Shown here: piece after piece, positions 11,526 through 22,900 of the stretch
Layout: the number at the start of each line of letters is the position of its first letter
Numbering within the stretch: position 1 is the stretch's first letter
From: Punica granatum
Lineage: Eukaryota; Streptophyta; Magnoliopsida; Myrtales; Lythraceae
DNA: 64,000 nt
Direction of reading: 5' to 3'
NCBI RefSeq assembly: GCF_007655135.1
Contig: NC_045131.1
Location: 18,274,001 to 18,338,000, forward strand
Translations under genes and position numbers: made by a program
The notes under the pieces: generated by a model
Told to the model about the DNA's origin: nothing
The model's input: the letters and a program-made list of their open reading frames with translations, nothing else
Database searches by the model: none

Positions 11526-11812
11526 CGCTAGGTCGAAAACCTCTTCGAGGCGGCCTAGGCAAAAGCAAGGGAACGAGTGGCACGACTTAAAATCCCACAA
11601 AGGGGAGTCGCGGCAAAAGGAGAGCATAAATCATTTCCTCGCTAGGTCGAAAACCTCTTCGAGGCGGCCTAGGCAAAAGTTAGAGGACCCGAGGAGTGCA
11701 GTCTCACCCGAACACGGGGGACCGCAGCCAAAGGTGAGCATTTATGTGAGAAAGATCAAATAAAGCACCCCGCTAGGTCAGCACGCATTTTGCGGCCTAG
11801 GCAAAAGTTAGG
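11526..11812 (+). other. Five stem-loop plus GCAAAAG-like modules in the 3' UTR
   Basis: Starting ~135 bp after the pol stop, five stem-loops occur in tandem. Four are followed immediately by GCAAAAG and one by the variant GCCAAAG. Module 1 pairs CTAGGTCG (11528-11535) with CGGCCTAG (11551-11558) and has an inner CCTC-TTC-GAGG hairpin. Module 2 (about 11581-11616) pairs CGACT with AGTCG around AATCCCAC...GGGG. Module 3 (11641-11675) repeats module 1. Module 4 (about 11697-11728) pairs TGCAGTCTC with GGGACCGCA with one mismatch and one wobble. Module 5 (11772-11806) has the CTAGGTC arm with inner CGCA-TTT-TGCG. Related modules occur on the minus strand of element 3 (35371-35519). Function unknown. 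Confidence 0.75.
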
Positions 11813-12430
11813 GGACAATATCAGCTCGACCACGAAAGAATGGCAACACTTCTCCGTGAAGCTGCACCGAGTAGTGGTTCGGCATTCTCCGATGCAAGCA
11901 AACTCTCTTCGACTCTCCAGGCTCGAGACTCGCCCTGGAACGGGGTCGAATCAACGTATCCTTGATTTGGAGGATCCCATAAGATCCCCCCATTACCTTT
12001 ATGCGCATAATTCTACGGGTTATCCGTCTCAGAAAAGCTATTCTTCGATAGGGACACGGCCGCCTTTCCAAATGGCCACCAATATCATGTCCCCAACACA
12101 TCTTTACATAGATTCCTTTACGCGTCGTAGTCTAAACAATTTCACGCGGCTGACATCCTTTGTAGGCTTCTCTTTCCCCTGTACAGATACGATCAGGAAC
12201 CCCAGGGGACGCTCCCCGCCGACGGATTCGCGTCTGCCTCATGTGGCAAGCCGTGTTCTCGAAGACTTGGAAATCGTCGCGGGATGCGCCACACCGCCCA
12301 AACCAACGATGTTCAGAAAAGGACGAGCGATAAGAGATCATCATTAGTCGCCGCGCATGACGCAATTCGTATCCAAACGCCAAGCGAGCCGTATCACACA
12401 GCGCTTTGCACAAATTCGAAATTTCGAATT
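11813..12430 (+). other. 3' UTR, unassigned part
   Basis: Between the stem-loop modules and the tandem array. A 185-codon open frame overlaps it (11790-12347) but has no recognisable domain and no counterpart in element 3, so I do not call it a gene. No other structure was found. Confidence 0.5.
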
Positions 12431-13290
12431 CCCTCGGGTCCATCCCGGCCTTTTAATTTCCAGTTCAGGTCTATCCTGGCCCCTCGGGTCCATCCCGGCT
12501 TTTAATTTCCAGTTCAGGTCTATCCTGGCCCCTCGGGTCCATCCCGGCTTTTAATTTCCAGTTCAGTTCTATCCTGGCCCCTCGGGTCCATCCCGGCTTT
12601 TAATTTCCAGTCAGGTCTATCCTGGCCCCTCGGGTCCATCCCGGCCTTTTAATTTCCAGTTCAGGTCTATCCTGGCCCCTCGGGTCCATCCCGGCCTTTA
12701 AATTCCAGTTCAGGTCTATCCTGGCCCCTTAGGTCCATTCCGGCTTTTAATTTCCAGTTCAGGTCTATCCTGGCCCCTCGGGCCCATCCCGGTCTTTTAA
12801 TTTCCAGTTCAGGTCTATCCTGGCCCTTCGAGTCTATCCCGGCTTTTAAATTCCAGTTCAGGTCTATCTTGGCCCTTCGGGCCCATCCCGGCCTTTTAAT
12901 TTCCAGTTCAGGTCTATCCTGGCCCCTCGGGCCCATCCCGGCTTTTTAAATTCCAGTTCAGGTCTATCCTGGCCCCTCGGGTCCATCCCGGCTTTTAAAT
13001 TCCAGTTCAGGTCTATCCTGGCCCCAGTTCAAGTCTATCCTGGCCCCTCGGGTCCATCCCGGCTTTTAAATTTCCAGTTCAGGTCTATCCTGGCCCCTCG
13101 GGTCCATCCCGGCTTTTAATTTCCAGTTCAGGTCTATCCTGGCCCCTCGGGTCCATCCCGGCTTTTAATTTCCAGTTCAGGTCTATCCTGGCCCCTCGGG
13201 TCCATCCCGGCTTTTAAATTCCAGTTCAGGTCTATCCTGGCCCCTCGGGTCCATCCCGGCCTTTAAATTCCATGTTCAGGTTTATCCTGC
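12431..13290 (+). repeat. 3' UTR tandem array, ~48-bp unit, about 17 copies
   Basis: The unit reads TTTTAATTTCCAGTTCAGG followed by TCTATCCTGGCCCCTCGGG and TCCATCCCGGC. Copies are contiguous with small length changes in the T/A stretch, and one truncated unit at about 13021-13026 joins two copies out of register. Each unit can form GGCCC-CTC-GGGTCC (bulged U) or, where the base is C as near 12778, a perfect GGCCC-CTC-GGGCC stem. Tandem arrays in the 3' UTR are a known trait of Tat/Ogre elements and a source of satellites. Open frames crossing it are by-products of the repeat. Confidence 0.93.
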
Positions 13291-13446
13291 TTTCTTTCGG
13301 GTCTATCCCGGTTTCTTTCGGGTCCGTCCCGGTCTTAATTTCCAGCGCAATGTCTCGACATGTCTAAGCAAGGTACGAGCAGCAGCGGGGAGGGGACGGT
13401 ATCAGAACTGTCGCCGGGCCAAAAAAAAGGGGATGCTTATTATGGT

Positions 13447-13483
13447 CTTTGGTTACATCCTCTAACCGAGCATGTAACCAAAG
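13447..13483 (+). other. Perfect 12-bp hairpin next to the polypurine tract
   Basis: CTTTGGTTACAT (13447-13458) is perfectly complementary to ATGTAACCAAAG (13472-13483), with loop CCTCTAACCGAGC. The 3' arm overlaps the start of the polypurine tract. The corresponding site in element 3 (minus, about 32475-32511) keeps the loop exactly but has three mismatches in the arms. Confidence 0.8.
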
Positions 13484-13493
13484 AGAGGCAAGC
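13480..13493 (+). promoter_or_regulatory. Polypurine tract (plus-strand primer site)
   Basis: AAAGAGAGGCAAGC directly precedes the LTR start TGTCAG. Element 3 has AAAGAGGGGCAAGC in the same place. The position just before the 3' LTR is that of the primer for plus-strand DNA synthesis. It is interrupted by two C residues, so the exact primer boundaries are uncertain. Confidence 0.7.
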
Positions 13494-16400
13494 TGTCAGC
13501 ACCCCATTTTGGCCCACCGGCTTCCTACATGAGAATCCCCGATCAAAGCCCGGGTTACTATTCATCACCCAGCAATCAGAGGCGCACGTGCGGTCACAAA
13601 GTCATGAACGATGGGAGAAGAGCTGGGTCCATTAGAAAAGCTGAAGAGGGCAGTCGGAAGAACTTACAGACGGGGAGCCCCAAAAACAGCGAAGTTGGCA
13701 CTGTGGCACTATTCATCACCGAGTCACTGAAGCCCCGAAAGGGGCCCAATATGGGACTCTAAAAATCCCCCTCGGTGCCAAAGTGACCAATGACACGTCC
13801 GGACGCATTTCCGGGGCATGCCACATGAGCCGGGACACCCCGATCTCTCACGGACGCCTTTTCTAACAAAGCTCCCGGGGCCCGCTCCACTGACAAGCAG
13901 ACGGCCCCCCAAAACGGGCCTACAGGCACCCAGGGAACACCAAGGTCGGGGAACAAGCTTCAGATGACCTTCCGGAACTCGACTCGGTTTCTCGAGGGAC
14001 GTTTCAGTGGTCATGAACGTCTCCCAGCGAGCCTTCGGGGCACGTCCACGGAAAACAGAGATCACAACGATCCCCGAGCACCTCAAGACATTTAGAGAAC
14101 ACTGAGAAAGTCCCGGTCGAAAGTCCCTAGGTCTTCCCGGGCCAACGGTTTTCGGCCGGGGATGACGAGCCAACGATCTCCACAGGGCAGAAGGGTCACC
14201 GAAATGAATGTCAAGACACACAAAGAGCAATCGGGCACCGGGGGACACTGAACTCCGCTCCGAACGTCCAAACAGGGCAAAATCGACTCTCGAGGCGCCG
14301 AGTCGCCCGAACGTACGTTCACATGACGCATGGCGATATTAGGTTCATTCAAATCCTCGTCGTTCAAGCATTCCAAATCTACGAATTAATTGGACTTCGA
14401 AGATCGGATGCGAGCTCAATCAAGTTTCAAGCGTTTTCCGGCTTTTCTCTCAATCGAATGGGACCCACAGCTCAGCCAAGCCAAGCCTCCAAGCCGCGGC
14501 TCAACCCCAAGCCACGGCTCAACCCCTCAAGACTCGGCTCGCCCGCAATGAGCCACGGCTCCCCTCCATGACCGGCGGCTCAAGTCTCCCTCCACCACAC
14601 AATTTGAATTTCTCTCACATCCTTCACCTCCCATCATCCATCCATCACACCCATCACTCCTCTTGCTTCCCCTACACTCTAAGTGACTCTTTCCCCACCC
14701 TAATCTCCCTCCAAAATTCGGCAGCCCATGGTTAGCCCACTAAACTGCACTTTACTTCACTTAATCGGGCCATTAGCCTAGCCTATAAAGCCCATCTATC
14801 ATTAACTCTAATCACTTCTTCATTCCCACTCTCTCTCAAGCCAATCTCTCTCAAGAATCCTCTCAAACTCCAGCCCTCCCCTCCAACTCGTCCAGCCCTT
14901 GCCAAGGTCGAAACCGGTCAAAATCGCCGGAAAACCACCCGGTATTCCGGTAACTACCCGACCCGACTTAAGCCAAAAATCATCAAACACCCTAGACTAC
15001 ATATTTCCCACCCCCTAAGTCCATTTCCGGGCTTAGATTTTCCATTTGAGGTCCCCAACATCCCGTTCCAGCCACAAGAACAATCGGGTCCCGAGACCCC
15101 TTAGCCGTGCACACCGAGCCTTCCGACGTGCCATTTCTTCCCACGACTTCGACGAGTCGTGCCGTCACATTCCAAGGGTTCCTCACAACCCTCACCCTCT
15201 CTCGTGAAGAGGTGGTCACGATCCGAGGGCCGATCAACCGTGCACAACCTCCGTTCATCCGTTTCTCTTTTACCGGGTTCAACACGTTTTTTACCGTACT
15301 TTCTCTCACATTTTCAAGCTTGTCCAGGGCTTGGCACGTTCGGGTCTGCCCACGGACATCTAGATCCGTCTCTTAGGAGTCCAACGAACCCGATCTTGCA
15401 CCATGCCGTGGTCGGAGCAAGCGTACCGAGCCATTTTCCCGAGACTGCCGCGGTTGCACCTCCACCTGGGTTGCTCACTGTCCGTAGCTTCCAACCGAGT
15501 CTTGCGACTCTCAAAGCCGATTCCCCGACTTTTTCCCTCGTACATCGAGGCTAGGTAACGTCTCTTTACAACTTAGAGGAGTTAGGATCCCCTATATTTG
15601 CTTGTATGAAATGATAACATGATTTTAAGGGCCGAACGCATGAAAGTTTCCATTTTTTTTTATTCGGATCCGGACTTCCCATACATGCCATGCAACGTTA
15701 CATGTTTATTTCCTTTCTTTATCACGTTCACATGTCGTATGAGAACGTATATCATGAAGGGACACGACATGAGTCGGGGTAGGAGAGATCCCAAGTCACG
15801 GCCGAACCATGGGACGCACGGTCTAGCCTTGAGGGGGCAACCCGTGACTCCCTATGGTTCCTCCGAGACTAGGGCATCTCTTTTTCCTCGAAGCTAGTCA
15901 GTTCCCGTTCCCTTTCATCGTTGTTTATCACGTACAATATATTGGCACGGTGGGAATAGGCTTAGATCGGGCTTGGAGAGCCCCCCTTGACTCGTGTGAG
16001 CCACGAGGACTCACGGCCACTCTTGAATAAGTGTGGCCGAGAGTCCCCTTGGACCACACGAGTCCAAGGTGGTTTCCCCCGTCCCGAAGTGAGTCGGTTC
16101 CTATGTTCCACATTTTCCCAATCGCATGATTCAATACCGTCTTTGCTATTCCCGCTTAGATGTCTCGTTCGTGCGTGTCGTGCTATTTTATGATTGTGGT
16201 TATAACGGTGCCGGGATAACCGAAACTTGCATCATTATTTCGATTGACGTGTTATGAATGTAAGAAGCGATTGAAATCGGCGTAAGAGACCGTCCAAGAC
16301 CCGGGGACGAGCCAAGGAGATATTCGGTCACTTCCCTAGGGATGTGGCCGAATGTCCCATGACTCTCCTCGAGTCTAGACCGGCCTCTTCCTCCGCTTGG

Positions 16401-18492
16401 AAGTCAGTTCTTAGAATTATTTTGCGATTGTACTTGTCGTTTAATTATCGATCATGTGTTAATTACTCATTAGATATGTTAGTTCCGAGCGAACACTTAT
16501 TTAACCCGTAGCCACGACATAAATTTATAAACATCAAAGAATTCCACATATGGGATAACGGGACGTGTCACTCGGCTAATTAAATCACTCGGACTAAATA
16601 ATTGAGTAAATTGGTTATTAATTTGTAAACGCATCGATGATTTACGGAACGGCGAGAATGCCCTTTTCCATCAAAATTCACGATTTTTAAATACCGAGAC
16701 GCGTGACACGAATGGAATCGATGTCTAGTGAGTACTCACGTGCCATGACTCGAGTCCGGGACCAATTTGAGGCGGCCCGAGTCGGGGCACGAGAGTCCTC
16801 CTTAGTCTCCTTCGTGTGACGCGATCTCTGATTTATTTCCGAACCTTGTAATTTTATCCTCCAAGGGCATAATCGTCATTCCGTGATTCACTGATACCCT
16901 AGGCTTTAGGGAGTTGGAAATACCTAGAATCATGAACGAGAAAGGGCAACCCGTTCTGGTGCGAGTTTCATTCGCGCGACCCATCTCGTTCGTGTTCGGT
17001 GTTTCTTTCTTCCTATTGTAGATTCGGTGGGGATCATTTCATTTCAATTACAAAATACGAAAATACCGGATTAATCATACATTTGGCCTAATCAAACGCT
17101 AGATAATGGATAGGCGGAATGATAGATTCCAATCTAGAGTCAAAACACGAGTTTGGCTAATTCGATGAAATCGTAGCGACACTTAATTGAATAAGAGTCC
17201 TAAAACAAATTCACACATATAATTGGCTTAGAACCCTATTCTAATCCACCATCTATGTTTGCCTAGGTTAGATACATTGCTTGCTAATCAACCCCGGTTA
17301 ATAACTGATTGAATCACGTACACTCGACTTAATACACCACTTGTCTGTATTCACCGACAGTTGTCAGTTATTGTCTGTATTATGTCAGTTACATCAGTTT
17401 TCTTCTGTTTTGTCTTTGCCTATGATGATTTATTGCGGTTCGGGCCCGAGCCCATAGGTTACGTGTTGCACGGGGACCAACGCCCCCAAACCACCGAACA
17501 CGAGGTCCAACGCCTCTTAACTCACCGAGAGCATACAACCCGAGTGCGGAATGGGATCTAGCCTCGAGTCACCTTCACACTCTAAATATGACCTATGTGG
17601 AAGACAATTTGGATTGGATGTGTGAAACGTGTTTAGATATCACCCGGGAGCTCGATCGGTCCAACGGTTACAGTGGGAACTAATCGGTTCTCTTGCAAAC
17701 CGTCGGTTCGATTGGACCCGACCCCCGGCTCTTTGAGCCCGCGTTGCCTTAATTTACTTATTGGTTATTCAAAATACACGGTGAGCCGGAGCGGAATATT
17801 GGCCCAATGCAAACCGATCGGGATCCATTTTCTCATTCAGTTATACTTGTACTTAGTTGAGAGAACATTGCGAGAATTCTATTTGTATGTTCATTAGTAT
17901 ACTTGTAAGGATCCCGATCGGTGAGCGAGAGGTCTGAGCGTCGAATCAATTAAAGTTGGTCTATCCCTACCAAAGGGTGAGTAAGCTCGGATACTCATGG
18001 TTTCGGTTCACGCAGGAAATCGGCCCTCATGGTTCGGTGAACTGTAGCGTTAAGATAGTGAACCGATTCCCCGATGCACAAGCGTACTCACCTTTTGGAC
18101 GTTCAGCCCAACTTGATCAATTCATCGAACTTACGGTGTCAAAACGGGCGAGTCAAGTGCAACCTTAAATCACGCGGTAAATAAACAAAACGGCAAGCCT
18201 AGCAAGCTAGAGTACCGAAAGGGCGTGCGGGATATAGGCCTGCACGTAATAGAACCCCCGAATTCGGAATTTCCGGTTCCGTACGACCATTGCCTTAGCA
18301 TTTAGGTGTACCCCGTACCCCTAGACCCGGGTAACTTGCCGGCCCTCGACCTTCGGGTTGTAAAATGGCAAGTGGCGACTCCTTCTCATGTGTGTCCGTC
18401 GCGCATCCCCACAGGAAGGTGGATACTCCCAAGCCGTGTTGCATAGGCTTCGTGCATGCGTGCCCCGACGAGATAAAATTCGGGTGCGAACA
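13494..18492 (+). mobile_element. Ogre LTR A1 (3' LTR of element 1)
   Basis: About 5.0 kb. It begins TGTCAGCACCCC right after the polypurine tract and ends GGGTGCGAACA at 18492. The same termini and internal order recur in all Ogre LTRs of this window. Landmarks: CATTTTGGCCCACCGG near the start, CGGCTCAACCCC-rich segment at about 14510-14580, TATA box at 14784, a GAAGAGGTGGTCACG block near 15203, and a terminal block TAGGTGTACCCCGTACCCCTAG near 18304. It belongs to the LTR subtype with a single copy of the TTAGGAGTCCAA cassette (15374). Directly after it, without spacer, comes LTR A2 lacking its first ~73 bp. Confidence 0.9.
14784..14790 (+). promoter_or_regulatory. LTR promoter TATA box (A1)
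   Basis: TATAAAG, followed by a CT-rich region (CACTTCTTCATTCCCACTCTCTC) typical of plant LTR transcription start regions. The box is at the same place in LTRs A2 (19732), B (47407) and the 19925 solo LTR (21197). Confidence 0.6.
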
Positions 18493-19924
18493 ACCCGACA
18501 GTCGGAGGCGAACGTGCGGGCACAGAGGCATGAATGACAAGAGAAAGCAGGGTCCATTAGGAGAGCACCAAAGGGCGATCGGAAGAGTAAACAGACGACA
18601 AGTCCCGAAGCAATAGGAGCTGGCACTGCGGCACTACTCATCACCAAATCACCGAAGCACCGAAATGTGCCCAATATGGAACTCTAAAAATCCCTCTCGG
18701 TGCCAAAGTGACCAATGACATGTCCGAATGCGCTTCGGAGGTGTCCTGCTCAAGCCGGGGCGCCCCCCCTTCCCGAACTCTCGTAGACGCCTTTTTCTGA
18801 CAGGGCTCCGGGGGGACCCGATCCACTGACAAGTAAACGGCACCCGGAAACAGGTCTGCACGCACCCAGGGACCACTGGAATCATGGAACAAGCCTCAAA
18901 TGACCTTTCGGAGCTTTACAGGGTTTCCCGAGGAACGTTTCAGTGGTCACAGACGCTTCCCGACGAATCTTCGGGGCATATTCAGGGCAAACAGAGATCA
19001 CAACGATCCCCGAACACCTCGAGACATTCGGGAAACACTGGCAAAGCCCCGGTCGCAAGTCCCTAGGTCTCATCCGGCTAATGGTCTTCGATCGGAGACG
19101 GCCAGCTGACAATCCCGCACAAGGCAAAAGGCTCACCGAGACGAGCACCACGATGCACAAAGGAGCAATTGGAGAACGGGGACACTCAACTCCACTCTGA
19201 ATATCCAAACGGGGCGAAACCGACTCTCGAGGTGCCGAGTCACCCGAATATTCGCTCACGTGACATATGGCGATATTAGGCTCATTCAAATCCTCTTCGT
19301 GCAAGCATTCCAAATCTATTAATTAATCGGACATCGGGGATCGGACGCATGTTCAATCAAGTCTCGAGCTTCTTCCGGCTTTTCTCCTAGTCGAATGGGA
19401 CCCACAGCCCAGCCCAGCAAAGCCAAGCCTCCAAGCCACGGCTCAACCTCAAGCCACGGCTCAATCCCCTCAAGCCACGGCTCCACCGCCCAAGCCACGG
19501 CTAAATCCCTTAGGGCCGGCGGCTCAACCCTTCTCCCATTCCCTCCACCACAAATTTCAAATTTCTTCTTACACACACTCACATCCATCACCTCCCATCA
19601 ACTTTCCCTAACTTCCCCTACACTCAACATGACCCTTTCCCCATCCTAACCTCCCTCCAAATTCGGCAGCCACCTTTAATCCCCCCAAAACCACACTTAA
19701 CTTCACTAAACCAAGCCATTAAACCTCCCTTTATAAACCCTAAGCCTCATCAACCTAATCACTTCTTCATTCTCACACTCTCTCAAGCCAACTTCTCTCT
19801 AGAAAGCTCTCAATCTCCAGCCCTTTCCCTCATCCTCGCACAGCCTATCCCAAGGCCGAAACCGGCCAAAACAGACGGAAAACCACCTGGTATTCCGATA
19901 ACCACCCGACCCGACTTAAGCTAG
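18493..19924 (+). mobile_element. Ogre LTR A2, first part
   Basis: Starts ACCCGACAGTCGGAGGCGAAC, which aligns with position ~74 of LTR A1 (13567), so the true LTR start is missing. It continues through the CGGCTCAACC region and TATA (19732-19737) to ACCCGACTTAA, where the solo LTR at 19925 interrupts it. The target site GCTAG occupies 19920-19924. It continues at 25334 and again at 44577; the three parts total about 4.95 kb, matching a full LTR minus the missing start. Confidence 0.85.
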
Positions 19925-22900
19925 TGTCAGCACCCCATTTTGGCCCACCGGCTTCCCACACGAGGATTCCCGACCAGAGTTCGGGACGCTATTCATCATC
20001 CGGCAACCAGAGGCGAATAGGTGGGCACGGAGTCATGAACGACAGGAGAAAAGCTGGGTCCATTAGAAAAGCAGAAGAGAGCAGTCAGAAGAACTTACAG
20101 ACAAAGAACCCCGAAAACAGCGGAGCCGGCACTGTGGCACTATTCATCACCGAATCACTGAAGCACCGAAAGGTGCCCAATGTGGGACTCTAAAATCCCC
20201 CTCAGTGCCAAAATGACCAATGACAAATCCAAAAGCGCTCCGGACACATCCTACTTAAGTTGGGACACCCCGATCCTTCACGGACGCCTTTTCTGACAGG
20301 GCTCCAGGGACCCGCCCCACTGACAAGTAAACGACACCCCAAAACGGGCCTACAGGCACCCAGGGACCACCGGGGTCGTGGAACGAGCCTCAGACGACCT
20401 TTCGGAACTCTACGGGGCTCCTCGAATGACGTTTCAGTGGTAGCCAACGCCTCCCGATGAATCTTCGGGGCATACTCACGGAAAACAGAGATTGCAACGA
20501 TTCCCGAACACCTCGAGACATTCAGCGAGCACTGAGAAAACCCCGGTCACAAGTCCCTAGGCCTTCCCGGGCTAACGGTCTTTGGCTGGAGGCGACGAGC
20601 CAACGATCTCCCACGGGGCAAAAAGGGTCACCGAAACGAACATTAAGATGCACAAAGAGCAATCGGAGACCGGGGGCACTCAACTCCACTCCGAATGTCC
20701 GAACAGGGCAAAACCGACTCTCGAGGCGCCGAGCCACCCGAACATTCGTTCACATGACATATGGCGATATTAGGTTCACTCAAATCCTCTTCGCGCAAGT
20801 GTTCCAAATCTATTAATTAATTGGACATCGGAGATCGGACGCGCGTTCAGTCGAGTCTCAAGCTTTTTCAGGCTTTTCTCTTAATCGAATGGGACCCACA
20901 GCTTAGCCAAGCCAAGCCTCCAAGCCGCGGCTCAACCCCAAGCCACGGCTCAATCCCTAAGCCACGGCTCAATTCGGTGGCTCAAACCAAGAAGCTCCCT
21001 CCACCACACAAATTCAAATATCTCTTACACCTTTTTACACATATCTCCTATCCATCACTTCCCATCACTTCTCCTCTTGCTTCCCCTACGCTCTAAGTGA
21101 CACAAACCCCTCCCTAACCCCTCTTCAAAATTCGGCAGCCCCTTTATCCCCTCAAAATCACACTTAATTTCACTAATTTTGCATCATTAGCCTCCTTATA
21201 TAAGCCTATTGGGTCATTAACTTAATCACAACTCAACTTCCATCATCTCTCTAGCTTTCTCACTCTAGGAAACCCTCTCCAAACCCTCTCAACTTCAGCA
21301 TTATTTCAGAAATCGCACAGCCAAAGCACAGCCCGAAACCAAGGCAAAATTGCCGGAAAACTCAACCGTTTTCCGGCGACCGCCATCCAACCCGATCCAA
21401 ACTTGACCAAACTTCATATCCCACAAGTATTCGACCTCCGAGTCCATTTCCGGTGTTAGTTTCGGCATTTGAAGCTCCCAGCATGCAGTTCCAGCCCAGT
21501 CCAGAATCGGGTCCCTAGGGAGTTTCCCGATTTCTAGGCGAGTTTTTCCTTCCCGACTTATCCGAGCCTCAAACAAACTTCATACCCCACATGTATTTGA
21601 CCTCCCGAGTCCATTTCCGGTGTTAGTTTTACGATTTGAAGCTCTCAGCAGCCCGAACCAGCTCTGTCCAGAACCGGGCTCCTTAGACGGTTTCACGGCT
21701 TTCCGGGCTTCTTCGACGCCACTCCTTCCCACGACCATGGCGAGTCGTGCCATCACTTTCTAAGGGTTCCTCATGACCCTCACTCTCTCCCGTGACGAGG
21801 TGGTCACGTGCCGAGAGCCGCTCAACCGCGCAAGGCCGCCCTTTTCCCAATCTTTTCCTTTACCGGGTTTTCACAGTTTTTTATCGGTTTCTCTTTGCAT
21901 TTCCGGTTGAAATCAGTCGTGTGCACACCACGAGCTGGTCATGAACACCAAGAGCAGTCCCTTAGGAATCGGTGAAACTCGAGCCAGCTCTGTGCAACAC
22001 CCGGAGCCCCCCTTGCAGCCGTTTCTACCCAAACAGCCCAGTCGGGTCTGTCCCTCTGATTTACTTTTCTGACCGGAATTTTGCAGGAGCATACAGGTCA
22101 GCTCGGGTTGAATCTCACTACGAGCCACCTATCACCGTGATCGTCAATCAGTTAGGAGTCCAATGCCACAAACCTTGCAGCAAAATACCACCGGGAGCCT
22201 CCGGGACAGCCATTTCTTTCCTATCTGCCCAGTCGGGTCAGTTCCGCCCAGTTGGTTCTGTTTTCTGCTAGCTAACCCGACTTTGTTTTTGATTTCCAGA
22301 AAATCTACATGTCCAATCCTCATGAAACCATCGCAGGCATGATCCTCAGTCAGGTAGGAGTCCAATGCCACCAACCTCGCATCAAAAGACCACCGGGAGC
22401 CTCCTATGGACCGATTTCTTCATCGGGTGCCAGTCGGGTCTGTTTTGACCAGACTGGGTCTGTCTTTTTGTTACTGACCCTACTTCGTTTTTGATTTCCG
22501 GAACATCTACGCGTGCTCTCCTCCCGAAACCACCGCAGACGTGATCCTTGGTCTCTTGGGAATCCAATGCAAGTGGCCCCGCACGAAAATTCCATCCCGA
22601 TCAACCGGTACAGCCCCGACAAGCCGGACTGCCAGTCGGGTCTGCCGCCGACCCGACTTCACTGATTCGGGTCTGTTCGTTCCAGCCGAGTCTCCCGACT
22701 CCCTTCGCTACTTCTCCGACTCCTTCCCGCATCCCGGGGCTAGGTATAATCATTCCCGACTCAGAGAAGTTAGGACTTTTACGTTTTCTTTGCGTTCGTG
22801 GGGCGATAAGGCGGTCCATGACCGATTCACATGCAAGTTTATGTTTTTATGTGTTTTTACGTATATAGTGCTAGCATGTGGGGAATATAGCTTGAATCGG

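Larger units (their letters stand above)
2765..18492 (+). mobile_element. Ogre/Tat Ty3/gypsy retrotransposon, 5'-truncated (element 1)
   Basis: Order on the plus strand: ORF1 remnant, gag, protease, G-patch, intron, RT, RNase H, second (archaeal-type) RNase H, integrase, long 3' UTR, polypurine tract, 3' LTR. A dual RNase H, ORF1 upstream of gag and an intron between protease and RT together are the published hallmarks of Ogre elements in the Tat lineage. The 5' LTR, PBS, leader and first ~500 bp of ORF1 are absent; the foreign LTR at 742-2764 abuts instead. Stops and frameshifts in ORF1, gag, protease and pol show it is dead. Compare element 2 (46134-64000), which keeps the missing 5' part. 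Confidence 0.9.

Noticed and set aside
11790..12347. 185-codon plus-strand open frame after integrase, a possible env-like or extra ORF
   Set aside because: It overlaps the stem-loop modules, has no transmembrane or known motif and no counterpart in element 3.
12667..12936. Minus-strand open frame with repeated GPEG/PELEIK-like motifs
   Set aside because: Product of the 48-bp tandem array; repeats in register with the DNA unit.
15107..15554. LTR open frames of 90-180 codons (also 22541-23089, 30443-30781, 31588-31944)
   Set aside because: They fall in non-coding LTR sequence, overlap one another on both strands and are broken or shifted in sister LTRs.
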